Positions 25,001-35,944 of a DNA stretch of 64,000 nt are shown piece by piece. The stretch is from Anthonomus grandis grandis (taxonomy: Eukaryota; Arthropoda; Insecta; Coleoptera; Curculionidae). The stretch is taken from NCBI RefSeq assembly GCF_022605725.1, contig NC_065549.1:15166114-15230113 (forward strand), read 5' to 3'. How positions within the stretch are numbered: position 1 is the stretch's first letter; every line of letters starts with the position of its first letter. Under the pieces are notes generated by a model. That model searched no databases. It was not told the DNA's origin and saw only the letters and a program-made list of their open reading frames with translations. Both the position numbers and the translations under genes were made by a program.

Positions 25001-28000
25001 TTGGAGAGCAATCATTGCTTTACTGATTGGCAATACGGTTTTCAAAAGGGCAAAAATGTTGAGTATAGCTCGGTCCTGCTTTGTGATCTTAATAAAGCTT
25101 TTGACTGTGGGAACCATGGTACCCTCCTGTAGAACCTTACAAAATATAACTTCTCTTTAAACAGTATTAACCTTATTAGATCTTATCTAAGAGACCGAGT
25201 CGAAATCGTTCGGGTTGGTGGGGTGTCCTCAGCAGAAAGTGTTATGAATATAGGAGTTCCTCAAGGTTCAATATTGGGTCCTTTATTGTTCTTGGTATAT
25301 ATAAATGATCTACCCAAGACAAATTCCGGAGTGAAATACCCATTTTTTGCTGATGACACTATAATATCCTGTACAGCTCGTATTTCAGAGGAGGTGCTGG
25401 AGGGTACTGTGGAGGCACAGCACAGAGCAGAGGAGTGGTTTGCGGCCAACAAACTCATCCTAAATAATGGCCAAACTAAGAGAATCGCCTTTTCATTAAG
25501 AGACTTGGGAAATTTTATTGAGGGAGTGAATGAAGGCGATGTTAGGTTTTTGGGAGTGAACTTGTTTTGATCCAAAACTACTCTGAAGTACTCATGTCGA
25601 CTTATTATTCAAAAGGTTAAATAAGCAACTTTTCCTCCTGCGAAATTTCTCTAATTGTGTATCCCGAGTTACGTTGAGGACTGCGTATTTTTCCCCGTTT
25701 CTCTTCCTTCTTACTGCTTTACGCTGAAGAGGGAGTGTTTGCTCTTCAGCGTAAAGCAGTAAGAGTTGTAACAGCTCTCGGGTATAGAGATGACATTTAA
25801 AATTCTCAAAGTCTTGACGGTTCCAGCCCAATATATATTTGAAAACCTCCATTATAAAAAGAACAATATTATATCATATACAGCTCATCATGACATCCAT
25901 ACATACAAGACTAGATACAGACAAAACATTGTTCCTATCTACTGGAGGCTAAAGAGGTGCCAAACTGGACCAGGGTACTGGTCAATAAAATGATCTAACA
26001 CACTACCAGAAGAAATTAGAAATATGGATGAAAATGGACTTGAAAAAACCCATTTGATTTTTTTTCTCAAATTATTGAATCTGAAAGGAACCGTCCTAAA
26101 AAAAATCCTGAAGAAAAATATTTTATTTCACACTCCTGTTCGGAAGAAATTTGGAAAACGACTAATTTGTTATAATACCATAAGATCGTTGATGGCTCTT
26201 ATTTCATGACTTTTCTAAAACTTAATAATGTATCAGATAATTTTTAGTAATCTCTTCTTATATTAGTAATCGCCCTCTCTAGGGTTTTCATAAAAGTTTA
26301 GTTATAATGCAAAATTATATATTTAAATATTCTTACCTCTAATAAAATCTTCAACGTTTGCATTCACTTTGTAACCACCAGATTGTTTTCCTCCAAAAAC
26401 ATTACTTTTCATTTGCCTATCCATGGAATTTAAACTTTCAGTGCTTCTTAGTTGATCATACAACATATTATCACAATTCGATCGCTTATTAAAATCATTA
26501 TTAATCTGACTCTACAACAAAGAATTTCTAAAAAATCATTCATAACAAATCTACTAAGTACCTTCAGAACCTTTAACCTCTTGATGTTCCCTGCCATATA
26601 AAACCTATACTCATCAAGATATTTCCTTAGTTCTTTATCGTTGTAGTTGCCAAAAATAAGCATTTGCTGTAGTTCTCTATTTTGGGACTCCAACTGTCTT
26701 ATGACCCCTTGAAGTTGCGATTCGGGTGTAGACAAGGGCGGTATTTCATATAAAGGTTCACATTGTGATGATAACTCTGAGTAAAATTGCCTAAAAATGG
26801 AAATTTTATAATTTTTTTCTATATAAAGTAAAACCATTATCTTACCTGCTAGGCTTAATAACAGTATAAGAACCCCTGTAACTCTCTGGATGCAATACCT
26901 TACTTAATTTTTGTAAAAAGCCAACTTTAATATCCTAAAATTTTATAAAACAGTATTAGATGCTGGTTGATTTTAAATTATTAATAGGAATGCTCACTTT
27001 TCTCATATTGACACTGGAGTACTCTCTTACTGAGTGTGTCAATTTGTGGGAGTGGCTCGTTCTAGCTGTCAAAAAGCACCTTTGGCATTGAGTGTAGCTT
27101 TGACATTTGGCACATTTATATTTCAATCCGAGAATCGGTCTGGTTTTACAAGTGGTACATTTTGATGAATGAAGGACTAGAAAAAATAATTTAACTTCTC
27201 AAAATCTTTAAATATGTGTAATGAAATAAAGAGATATTTCTTAAGTTGGTCTAATATAAACATGTTAAATAGTAATGGTATAAAGCTGAACTATTTCAAC
27301 GCTTTTTAAATGTCACTGATGTTCACAAGAATTAAATACATGTATTTTCAACTACCAATAATAAAATTGGTCAGCTTCTATAATGAGTTTAAAAATTATG
27401 ATAATTTTTTTTTAATTAATTTAAAAGAAATCATTAATTTTTTCTTTTGCTGAATGCCTTAAAAGAGCAGATATTACTCCTGCTCATAAGGAAAATACCA
27501 AAAAAAAATAATTTTCTAATAAAAGCAAAAAGTAATAAAAGAGAAGCAATAGGTACAAAAAGCAATACCTACTGGCAATTTCATTTTTGCCTTTCTCTAT
27601 GAGCAATATAATAAATTGAATTTTGGTCAGATTGTCACAGAGATATTTTGTGATGTATCAATAGGTTCTAATTGTGTGAATTATTAAAGAGAAAATACAA
27701 TTTTATAAATCACATAAACATGATAAGATCAAATCTGAATTAAAATTTGCTCTAATGGATCAGTCAACCTTACTTAAACTTGTAAAAACCATTCACTCTA
27801 AGATTTTGTTTAGAACCATTACTTAGTGTTATTAACTGTATTATGATTCCCAACCGTATCTTTCGTTTACACGTCAAAATCTTCTTACAGCTCAATTTCA
27901 GTTTAATCAGGATTTAAGTTATGTATTGATAACTTTTTACAGGATCACAACTTAAAATTAAAAGCTTATAAATCTTATATAATAATACTTGATTGTGGCA

Positions 28001-31000
28001 AAAATGCTTTAGAAGTTCTAATTTCCATGCACAGATTCGAAATGCTCAGATATCAGTAGTCAATTAAATCAAAAATCTGGGCGTGTATTTTGACAATGGT
28101 ATTACATTTCAAGCGCTCACATTAAAAAGAAGCTTAAAATTTAGTATATTCACCTAAGAAATATGCTTGAAAAAACTATTTATCATCTAATATTAAATAT
28201 TATTATTTATGTAATTCACTAGTTCTTGCTTTGCTTGATTATTGTAATGTTTTGTATTCTGATTCTCTCATGGAAGCAACTGCTTACTCTATACAAAAAA
28301 CCAAAACTGCTATGCGTTTTGCATTTAATTTAATTTGAAATCATTTAACTCACTATTTAACTAACACACTTATGTTGAATATAAAAACTCCAAAAATGTC
28401 ATATATACACCTATATTTAAAATATTTTAAAAACTGGAGAGATTCTATATTTAGTAAATAATTTTGAAACTCATCTTCATATAAATAACACTTAATTTAT
28501 AAACTTATTAAGAGTCACAGCATAGAAACACAAATTTTTAAAAATCTTTTGAAAATTACCTCCTTACTCTAGATTTTTAGAATTTTATTCACTGCTAAAA
28601 AAAATGAAAACTGTATTATTATAAATTTGTTCTAAAAAAAGTAGTTATATTGGCCAAGCTCATAGATATCACTATTCTTTGTTTTTTATTATTATTTGTT
28701 TTTAAAATGACCTTGCATTAGAGGTTTGTACCTGTGCTAACGGTTTCGTAATCGAAACGTGTGTGATTTGTTCATACTTGATAGTATTGCTTATTTTTCT
28801 GAAGTTTAAGGATGCAATGTTGAGCTTTAGGTTGTCTATTTTTTTTAATAAATATTACTCTGAAATAATTAAATATTTTTCTATGATCAATAATATACAG
28901 TGTGGTGACTGGAATAAATTCAGTTAAAACTAATCAAATTTTATCTGGCAAAATTCCTGAGACCCGTCGATTTTTGTTTATTTTTTTTCACATTTCATGA
29001 TAGTTTTTGTATTTTTCCACCTACAGGAGGGGTCCAAATTAACCCAAACCTTTTTTTTTCAAATGGAAAGCCACTTTTTTTAAACTTAGGTCTCAGGAAT
29101 TTTGCGATATACATTTTGATTAGTTTTAACTGAATTTATTCCAGTTAAAGTCACCACACTGTATGTGGCATACAACTCAAACAGATATTTTTTTGTATAT
29201 ATTACTGTATTTTATACCTATTATTAATTTTGTATTTATTATATCTGGATATAAATTTAATTTGCTTGTTTTACAATTTTAACCCTGAGGATGTGATATC
29301 CTATATATTTATGACAAATCATCTCATCAATATCATTAATACTGTTGTAGACCTAATCAACTAGCGCCAGTCATACAACATATAACATAGGAACTTCTAT
29401 TTATATATTATACTAAAAAATTACTCAATTGATCTATATTGCATTCAAATCTTAGAAGGCCTAAGAGAAGATTTAGTACACCCTTAACCCAAAGAAGACC
29501 AAAAATTGAATGTCCATGAGTCTATGAAATACAGATATTTATTTGGCCTTTCAACAAAAATAAATAGTTTTCAAATATTTAATTTTCACACTGCATTATC
29601 TTCTTCCTGACAATTCATTGTTTCTTCTTTTTGATGCAATAGTATTTAATCAATTTAGCATTAAATAACATGATATATTTCAATTTAATGTAAGATAAAA
29701 GATTAAGCATACATAAGTTATGCATGCTATAAAAGCCCTTATATTACAAGTAATAAGGTTTACCTGGCACTCACAATTGCTTTTTAAAGAATATTGGCAA
29801 AAATATATATAATCAAGCATATAAGAATATGTAATTTTCAAATATTAATAACAGAGTGAAACTAAATATCATGTACCCTAGTCACTTATTATCATTATTC
29901 CTGATTTTAGGGTACAAGTTACAACACACTTTGCTCTAGCATGGTTTAACTTGTACTGTAATAAATAACACACTAATCTCCAGTTAAGTAAAATACTAAG
30001 TGTAAAATTAATACTTTTTACCTGTTTCTGAGGATTTCAATTTTAGTATTATCGGAATCCATGAGAGGTAATGTATATCAGACACAAACCAATCAATAAA
30101 ATCTGCTTCAGTTATTCCTACCAAACCTGGAGACTAAAATTGAAATATTACAATATATATTATAGAACCAAAAATATGAGATCTTACTTTCTCAAAACAC
30201 CTTTCAATAGCCAAATTTGAACTTTTAGTACCAAAATAGTTCTCCTCATGTAGGTAAAGCAGCAAGTGTTGTATTTTATGCAAGATCCCTTGCAATTTTG
30301 TCCTTGTAATGCAATTGTTATGGTCTGCACACAAGGAAAAAATGTATCTATGCAAGTCAAATTGCGAAAAATTGCACAGTAGTCCCAGTAGCAGTTTTGT
30401 AGGTAAAACTTGGATTTTTCCTTCTCTTTGACTAAATAAAAAATATTTATGCTAATTACTCCTAAATACCTATATATCTACTCACCTATCAAAGACATTA
30501 TATAAAAAATTTATAAGTAACTCAGTGGCAAAATCAATATCAATGTTTGTGTGATTACTTTTATTAGCAGCAAAGTAGATGTCCGATAAAACTGCTTCCA
30601 AATCATATGTTTCCAATGTAAGAGAACCCTCATTGCATCCTAGCTTGTGCCTTTGGAATATTGTACTTATTATTGACAGTGGAACTTCTTCAGCTGTAAA
30701 CATAAACAAAATCATTTAATAATACAACTGTAAATATCTTAGCCACTTTCCAGTTCCTTTCTTACCAATATTACTTAACCTTTATGGTCTATATGGCATT
30801 AATAAAGACTGGAAAAACTGGATGAAGGATTCCTTATTACATACATCTCATTCTGAGAAGATTAATAAAAAAATAACATATTTCAGGAAGTATGTATGAA
30901 GTATACCACCAGGAAGTCTGCTGAGCTATTGTTCATTGTTTACGAAAATGACAATCATGGCTGTCTAAAAAACTTTTTTGTAAGTTTGTTTCCCGATGAT

Positions 31001-34000
31001 ACCCAGATATCAGTTTCAGGTAGACACTTTATAGAAATTACAGGAAACAAGGAGCTTTAAATGACATATGAGTGGCTTTGTCAAAAATAAACTTAAATCC
31101 ATGGTAATTGATTCTTAAGTATTGTGTCAAAATTATTATGGTATTAGTTATAAGCTTAAGATAAATGGAGATGGTATTGGTTTTATTTCTAGTCAGAATG
31201 TTGCACTTGCAGTTAACATTGATTAAGAATATGGGTATACATATACATTCATATTTATAAATAATAATATAAATAATATAGAGGGTGTTACAAAATTCAG
31301 TGCAAATATTTTAAGAGCGTTGGAGTTAAAACAAGACTTTTTTTCCCATAAACATATGTCCTAAAATGTACCCCCTTAGAGTTATAGCCCGCGCAATTTG
31401 CTTGAAGAAAATTGATTATTTGGAACACGGACTACAGTTAAGTCCCCATTGTTTTGGATCCTCTTGACATTTTCCATCCCAAAAATGCTGTAAACTCTAC
31501 TAACTAAATTTTAGGGAAGGATTCAGGGGGCTTACCCTCATTACCCTATATCTTATGGATCCATTAAGAAATTTGAAAATCTAGAACACCTAATTAGCCA
31601 TAAAAAATTGTTTTTTTCATTTTTTCAATAAAATTAATTTGATTTGACAAAAATTAAAGCAGTAAAACCCCTCTTCGTTTTTACTAATTTGTTAGTTTAA
31701 TCGGGTTTAATAATGCTCCCCTTTCATTTATCAGCGGTTTTCTCGGAATTGCTTAATTCTATGGAAAAAATGCAAGAGACAAAAATTTTAGATTTTTTTA
31801 TCGCTACCTAGATGGTGTTGCTAAATTTTTCAATTTCTCATAAGAAACATAAGATATGGGCAATCAGAAGGGTAAGCTCCCCTGTATCCTCCCCTAGAAT
31901 TGGCTTTACACCATTTTTGGGTGAAAATTAAAAAGAGAGTCCAAAAAACAAAAGCATGCAAATTTTCAGAAGAATTGATACACAATTCTACACGGTTACG
32001 GTTCCAAATAATCGATTTTTTTTTAGGCAATTTGCGCACCCTATAGCTCTGAGGGGAAGCATTTTAGAATACATGTTTATAGGAAAAAACAGGCTTATTT
32101 TAACTCTACTCTTAAAATATTTGCACCGAATTTTGTAACACCCTGTATATGAATATACCATATTCTCAATCAATGCAGTTAACATTCAGTAATCATGTTG
32201 ATTAAATGTGTAAGAAAAGTCAGGTGGATTTCTCTTTTGTGTGCCAAAATATTTATCTGTTTTCATGTTCTTTGTTAATTTCCTGCACAAGAGGAGATAT
32301 TAGATTAGAATTACAACAGAATAAAGTGATGCACATTTTAATAAATTGTGATAGTTATACACATATGAGCCGTTCAGCGGAAAAGTGGTCTAACTCCCTT
32401 AAAGTAGAAATTTAGAAAATTGATATTTTGCATCTGGATGAATTAAAAAATCACAGTAACATATTATTTACTTTTTTGTACATATTTATAATAACCCTGT
32501 ACTAAAATTTCATATGGTAAACATTTTTACTGATTGCGCCCATTAGTAACATTTTTGCTGCTCAATGTCATTCTTCCAGTAAGTTTTTTTCAAAAACATA
32601 GCGAAAAAGTGGTATAACTTGGAGAGTTATATCACTTTTCCTCATAAAAGTTAACCAAATTTCACAAAACTGATGAACCAAAGAAAAATAATAGCTGTAC
32701 TATGTTTACTATGACATATATTACTGATAAAAGTGTTCAAAAAATATAGAGCTTGAAGAGCAAAACATTAATACTACTTATCTTACATACTAAACTTACA
32801 GTAAGGAGAGTAAGAACAAGTTATTAAACAAATTAATCTTCATCAGAATCGGATAATGGACCACTGTCAACAGCATCTTCTTTTGTCAGTAAGTCCAGGA
32901 AGAACTGATGCTGAATCGGGGGAATCCACTGAAGAAGTTTTATCATATCTTTTTTCTTACCTACAGTAACTGATCTACACGCTACATACCATAACACTAA
33001 AAAAACCTGACTAAACAAGAAAAAGCGAGTTTAATAGGACCTGGCGCGACATTGGAACAGTGTGGTGCCTTGACTTATACCACTATTCCAGCAAATGAAT
33101 CCATTATGTTGAGGAAGCTCTTATCTTAGCTAAGTTAAAATTTTGACTTAGGTATACCAGTTTTCGACTGAATATATTAGACCAGTAGAAACATAATTAA
33201 TGGTATAACTCAAAAATTAAAAAATACTGATATATACCACTTTTCCTCTGAGCGGCTCATATATAAAGAATGTTGTCTATTTCAAAAAGTGCAAATATTT
33301 TAATTTTTAAAATTGTACATAACTTACAATCAACCTATTTCAAATCATACCTGAAAACCAAAGAAAATTTTCATAATCCCAACTTAAGATAATCAATTTA
33401 ATGTCCTTAAGGTAAACAATCTCTTTGCAGAAATCTTCATCCTTTTTTCACTGTGGAAATTCTACCAAACCCTGACTGATTTTGTATTATGGTAATCCTA
33501 AGTATCAAGGGGCCTACTTGATATAAGTAAGTAGACCAAATGTAGAAGAAGTTATAGGTGAATTAAAAAAATGGTATTTTTGCTAAACCACCCTGTTTTT
33601 GAATTATAAAGGACAATAGACTAAATAAATTAAAAGTTTTGGAAACCCTTATATCACTTCTATTTGCAGTTAAAATATGTAATTTTCTCAGAAAAATACC
33701 ATGTATAAAGTTAGAATAAAAATGTACAACAAAAAAAAACTAATTGTTTCCAAATACATGAGTGAGCTTGTAAACTCTTGGAGTTGTATTGCAGAATTTG
33801 TCAGTCATATAGAATTGCATTGATAAAAACCATTAATACTATGAATTGCAGATATAAAGATAAAAATAGCATCAACAACCAAATTTAAAAAAATTGGATT
33901 TGTGAACTGTAAACTGGGTTTTAGTATAATATTTGAAAGAATACCTCATTTACTTACTGTATAAATATCTCTGGAGTACCCTAAGCTTAAAAGCTAACCG

Positions 34001-34210
34001 ATAACTGGAAAATGCTATATAATTACAGTCATCTAGAGCTTGTTTGATTTCAGAATATTTTGGGTGGTCCCACTGTTCCTTATTAGTGCTTGTACTAAAA
34101 TATGCCAAAATGTAGTTAATGAGTTTAATAAGCAATTTGAGGACTTTTCTATACTTAAAATAGTAAAAGAAGCCCTTTTCATTTTCACATTTCTTCCAGT
34201 GACCCATCAT
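19025..34210 (-). CDS. Short dystrophin-superfamily protein (dystrotelin/DAH-like)
   Basis: Exons, in transcript order: 34210-34155, 34094-33958, 30693-30486, 30431-30188, 30133-30022, 27176-26998, 26934-26846, 26790-26562, 26511-26337, 21153-20935 and a candidate last exon 19062-19025 (ends VKFEY, stop). All borders are GT-AG and every phase fits; the total is 1,686 nt, or 561 residues. An in-frame TAG lies eight codons before the first ATG, supporting the start. A WW domain (residues about 4-35: HWKKCENEKGFFYYF, then NKEQWDHP) is split by a 60-nt intron. Then come FSSYRLAFKLRVLQR, EF-hand-like helices (DLEAVLSDIYFAANK; ATELLINFLYNVFDS; IDWFVSDIHYLSWIPI), a ZZ zinc finger (CTTCKTRPILGLKYKCAKC, later CQRC, HSHKLTH) and a coiled coil (LQGVIRQLESQNRELQQML). 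This is the dystrophin C-terminal order in a stand-alone short protein. Family members link the membrane to actin. The superfamily is certain; the choice of dystrotelin versus DAH is inference, and the last exon is tentative. The introns hold the mobile elements listed below. Confidence 0.85.
20041..20240 (+). pseudogene. Tc1/mariner third-acid block, isolated
   Basis: Reads VPPHFACQVREYLNAVF, then WIGRKGPTEWPARSPDLTPL followed by DFFF. This is the segment around the third catalytic acid, well preserved for about 50 codons. The rest of the transposase and the ends are not visible. It lies in the last intron of the dystrophin-family gene, on the opposite strand. Confidence 0.75.
22003..22345. 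mobile_element. Foldback MITE inside the LINE
   Basis: Left TGATCGATATCCAGCAACC and right GGTCGCTGGATATCGACTAG form an imperfect inverted repeat of about 90 bp that also includes ATTTATAGTC and ATTTAATCGAT-like blocks. Non-coding. It interrupts LINE ORF1 sequence and so is the younger insertion. Confidence 0.65.
24880..26200 (+). pseudogene. LINE reverse transcriptase and C-terminal domain
   Basis: Blocks in order: LPESYRPISLLPVILKIVEK, CFTDWQYGFQKGKNVEYS, LLCDLNKAFDCGNHGTLL, GVPQGSILGPLLFLVYINDL, catalytic FADDTII (25348-25370), WFAANKLILNNGQTKRI, DVRFLGVNLF, KQLFLLRNFSNCVSRVTLRT, QRKAVRVVTALGYRDD, ILKVLTVPAQYIFENL and RQNIVPIYWRLKRCQTGPGY. The catalytic section (25223-25570) is open; flanking parts have stops. 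A 21-bp inverted repeat at 25711-25762 replaces part of the thumb domain. Confidence 0.85.
25711..25762. repeat. Perfect 21-bp inverted repeat in LINE
   Basis: Left arm TTACTGCTTTACGCTGAAGA plus G (25711-25731); exact complement at 25742-25762; 10-nt loop. The right arm is the native LINE sequence encoding LQRKAV; the left arm is an inverted copy. Confidence 0.9.
27740..28860 (+). mobile_element. Decayed LINE remnant in intron 5
   Basis: Pieces such as KNLGVYFDNGITFQAHI and LLDYCNVLYSDS-like sequence match the linker/thumb region of the LINE at 9695-11520. No catalytic block survives. Sense is opposite to the host gene. Confidence 0.5.
28898..29161. mobile_element. 264-bp palindromic MITE
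   Basis: TA at 28896-28897 and 29162-29163. Left CAGTGTGGTGACTGGAATAA; right reads CCAGTTAAAGTCACCACACTG. The inverted ends extend over about 100 bp and include AATTCAGTTAAAACTAATCA and GGCAAAATTCCTGAGACC-like blocks on both sides. Typical TA-type foldback MITE. Confidence 0.85.
31281..32145. mobile_element. 865-bp element with inverted repeats near 290 bp
   Basis: TA lies at 31279-31280 and 32146-32147. Termini are GAGGGTGTTACAAAATTC (left) and, reversed, CAGGGTGTTACAAAATTCGG (right). Similarity between the arms continues through TAAAATG, AGAGTTATAG, AAATCGATTATTTGGAAC and CAGGGGGCTTACCCT-like blocks, so each arm is nearly 300 bp around a 290-bp centre. Non-coding; small ORFs here come from the arms. 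It lies in intron 2 of the dystrophin-family gene. Confidence 0.85.
32366..33259 (-). mobile_element. 894-bp pogo-like non-autonomous element
   Basis: TA at 32364-32365 and 33260-33261. Termini TGAGCCGTTCAGCGGAAAAG and reversed TGAGCCGCTCAGAGGAAAAG. Inside are repeated GGAAAAGTGGTATAAC-type words: 32603-32618, 32626-32641 inverse, 33054-33067 variant, 33074-33089 inverse and 33230-33249 inverse. A minus ORF at 33018-32833 ends LLQWIPPIQHQFFLDLL and PLSDSDED, which looks like the C-terminal tail of a lost transposon protein. The design (short TIR, TA target, repeated subterminal motif, acidic tail) echoes the 13636-16635 element, though the motif differs. Confidence 0.7.
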
Positions 34211-34598
34211 TGGTATTTTCCTAAATATGGACTATTTAAATAGGTTGAAGGGTCACTAATGAGAAATTCATATTTCAACTAGTTTTACATATTCGATTTG
34301 TAAATAAATTTTTTTGCAAAATTTAAATTTATCTTTTTAATTTAACGGTTATTTTATCCCTCCTGATTTGTTTATTTTTATATTTTATTGTGACTTGTGA
34401 GAAATGTCAAAGTCAAATCAGTCACTTGTCATTGTCAAACGTGTTGTAACCGGTCAAATATTAATGTCAATTTACATTTCTAGTTAGGCTTAGTTAACTC
34501 TGATTTAGTTAACCTTAGGTTAATTGACATTAAAGTTGCTTTCGAATTAAAAATATGCTCTAGGAAACCAAAAAGGTATAAATAATAATAATAGATAA
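34211..34598. promoter_or_regulatory. Upstream region of the dystrophin-family gene
   Basis: It separates the minus-strand ATG (34210) from the coding-like fragment at 34599 on the plus strand. It contains repeated GTTAAC/TTAACC words at 34490-34520. No TATA box or clear initiator could be assigned, so this is promoter by position only. Confidence 0.3.
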
Positions 34599-34925
34599 TT
34601 AATTGGAAATTTAGTTGAAAGACTGATTGAATTAAAGGCATCTGAGTTCATTTTGGAGACACTGCTGCCAAACATTAAATTATCAAAAACACAAAAATTC
34701 ATCATAGGTATACATAAATTTACAGAAAAATTTATAGAAAAACTTTCTCCTAAAGCTCCTTATTATGATATTTTGCTCCTAATTATATTATCTTGCATAA
34801 TTTAAAGCCATCGCTCTTGCACATAGTTCAGCAACTCTTTCCTTATCTGGAACAGTATTGTTTGATTGAGGGCCAAATTATGGACCGGCTGGTAAAGTGT
34901 CTGGAAAAGTTATCCTGCTGGTAAC
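34599..34925 (+). pseudogene. Unidentified coding-like fragment with one frameshift
   Basis: Without an ATG, one frame reads NLVERLIELKASEFILETLL, then LSKTQKFIIGIHKFTEKFIE and SPKAPYYDILLLIILSC. Near 34795 the frame shifts by one and continues HNLKPSLLHIVQQLFPYL, then IEGQIMDRLVKCLEKLSC, followed by a possible donor (CTG|GTAACA, about 34921). The composition (amphipathic, leucine-rich helices) looks like an alpha-helical repeat protein rather than noise. I do not recognise the family. It could be a pseudogene, an exon with a sequence error, or chance. Confidence 0.35.
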
Positions 34926-35438
34926 AATAAAAATTGAATTATGAACTTCTTGTTTTTCTTACCAGCGGGATAATTCCTGCTTACCAGTAGAATAAGTTAA
35001 CAACAGGAAAACGCAGCGTTTAAAAGGGTTACCAGCAAATTTATAACCTCAAATTTTTCAAAGAGTTGGAGCTTGCATAGTTTTGCAAGAAGTTTGTGTA
35101 TAATATTCTAAATTTTGTTCTTAATCTGTATGAGTATTTTGTTATTTTTCATCTGGTTAAATCTCTCTTTATTTAATATGATAATGCCCGCTTTAAGGTT
35201 ACACCGTTCCCTCAGTTGCCCCTCTTTGCTGGCTATGCCCATGTTATGTGACTGATAAATGAAAAGAAAACATACATCTAAAAAACCCCATAGAGGAACC
35301 TCAAATTTAAGCCACCAGTTTTAAATAATTCCTGTTTGTTCTTGGCTACTTTTTTTCTTAGATTTTTTTTATACCCTCATACTTTGTTCGAAGATTATTC
35401 AAACCATCCCTTGTAGGGATGTTTTGAATGGATGTTTG

Positions 35439-35494
35439 AAAACCCTGTATCAGGGGTGGATTGATAGTTCAAACCACCCCTGATACAGGGTTTT
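35439..35494. repeat. Perfect 21-bp inverted repeat, 14-nt loop
   Basis: Arms AAAACCCTGTATCAGGGGTG plus G (35439-35459) and exact complement 35474-35494. A second smaller hairpin, TCAAACCATCCC/GGGATGTTTTGA, lies just upstream at about 35399-35428. Confidence 0.9.
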
Positions 35495-35499
35495 TAACA

Positions 35500-35673
35500 T
35501 TAAACTCTGCTGTCAATTTTTTCCCAGACCTGATCTTTTTCTTTGCAAGATGTTGCATCAGTCTTCTTTGATTCAATTGTACCCGCATATTGACTTACTA
35601 AATTACAGAACAAAATAACTTCTTTTTCAGAAAAGTTTACCGATCTCTTTTTTATTAGGCTATTGAGAATCTT
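35500..35673 (-). pseudogene. Zeste/Myb-SANT-like DNA-binding domain fragment
   Basis: Following an AG at 35675-35674, the frame reads LIKKRSVNFSEKEVILFCNL, VSQYAGTIESKKTDATSCKE and KDQVWEKIDSRV, then a stop. This is the N-terminal part of the Myb/SANT-like domain found in zeste-type regulators and in many PIF/Harbinger-linked proteins of insects. It probably continued with 'N' after SRV, so the stop looks like a one-base lesion. No other exon was found. A transposon-linked or retro-copied fragment is more likely than a working gene. Confidence 0.6.
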
Positions 35674-35944
35674 CTAAAAAAATAATGTAAAAAAAAATGA
35701 TTACAATTCTACCAAATTCACTGCACAGTATACAGTTTCTAAAAAGCTATATACTGTGATTCCCTGGCAAATGTCTGGTGGGATACTTACAAACAAATAG
35801 CAAAAATGCAAATACGTATTAATACTAGTACTAACAGAAAGAATATCGGATTTGGCACCAAACAAGTATACGAGTACCTATAACTATTATCACAAATTAA
35901 AAACCAAACACTTCCATTATTTTTGTTTGTTTTTTTTTTTATTT

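Larger units (their letters stand above)
21199..26230 (+). mobile_element. CR1/Jockey-type LINE with ORF1 and EN-RT, interrupted
   Basis: ORF1 remains begin at about 21205. A PHD-like zinc finger shows CKYCKTNVEKSGVTC and YHHSCALRI, followed by a lysine-rich, coiled-coil-like stretch. After a MITE insertion (22003-22345) and unassigned sequence, ORF1 seems to resume (WEIVTKRRSKKKF; SFLFLAGLSPQTTSENVTEY; GVTINHFLN). Endonuclease pieces follow at 23640-24170 (AGDFNVSF, the GDFN box; FDPTRGINCLDTILLD). The RT then runs 24880-25570 and the C-terminus to 26200. Numerous stops make it dead. It is antisense in intron 9 of the dystrophin-family gene. The finger-bearing ORF1 is a common arrangement in beetle LINEs (recollection). 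Confidence 0.75.

Noticed and set aside
25261..25575. 104-codon minus ORF in the LINE
   Set aside because: It is antisense to the RT catalytic domain.
31830..32185. Several small ORFs on both strands
   Set aside because: They come from the inverted arms of the long-TIR element and are mirror readings of each other.
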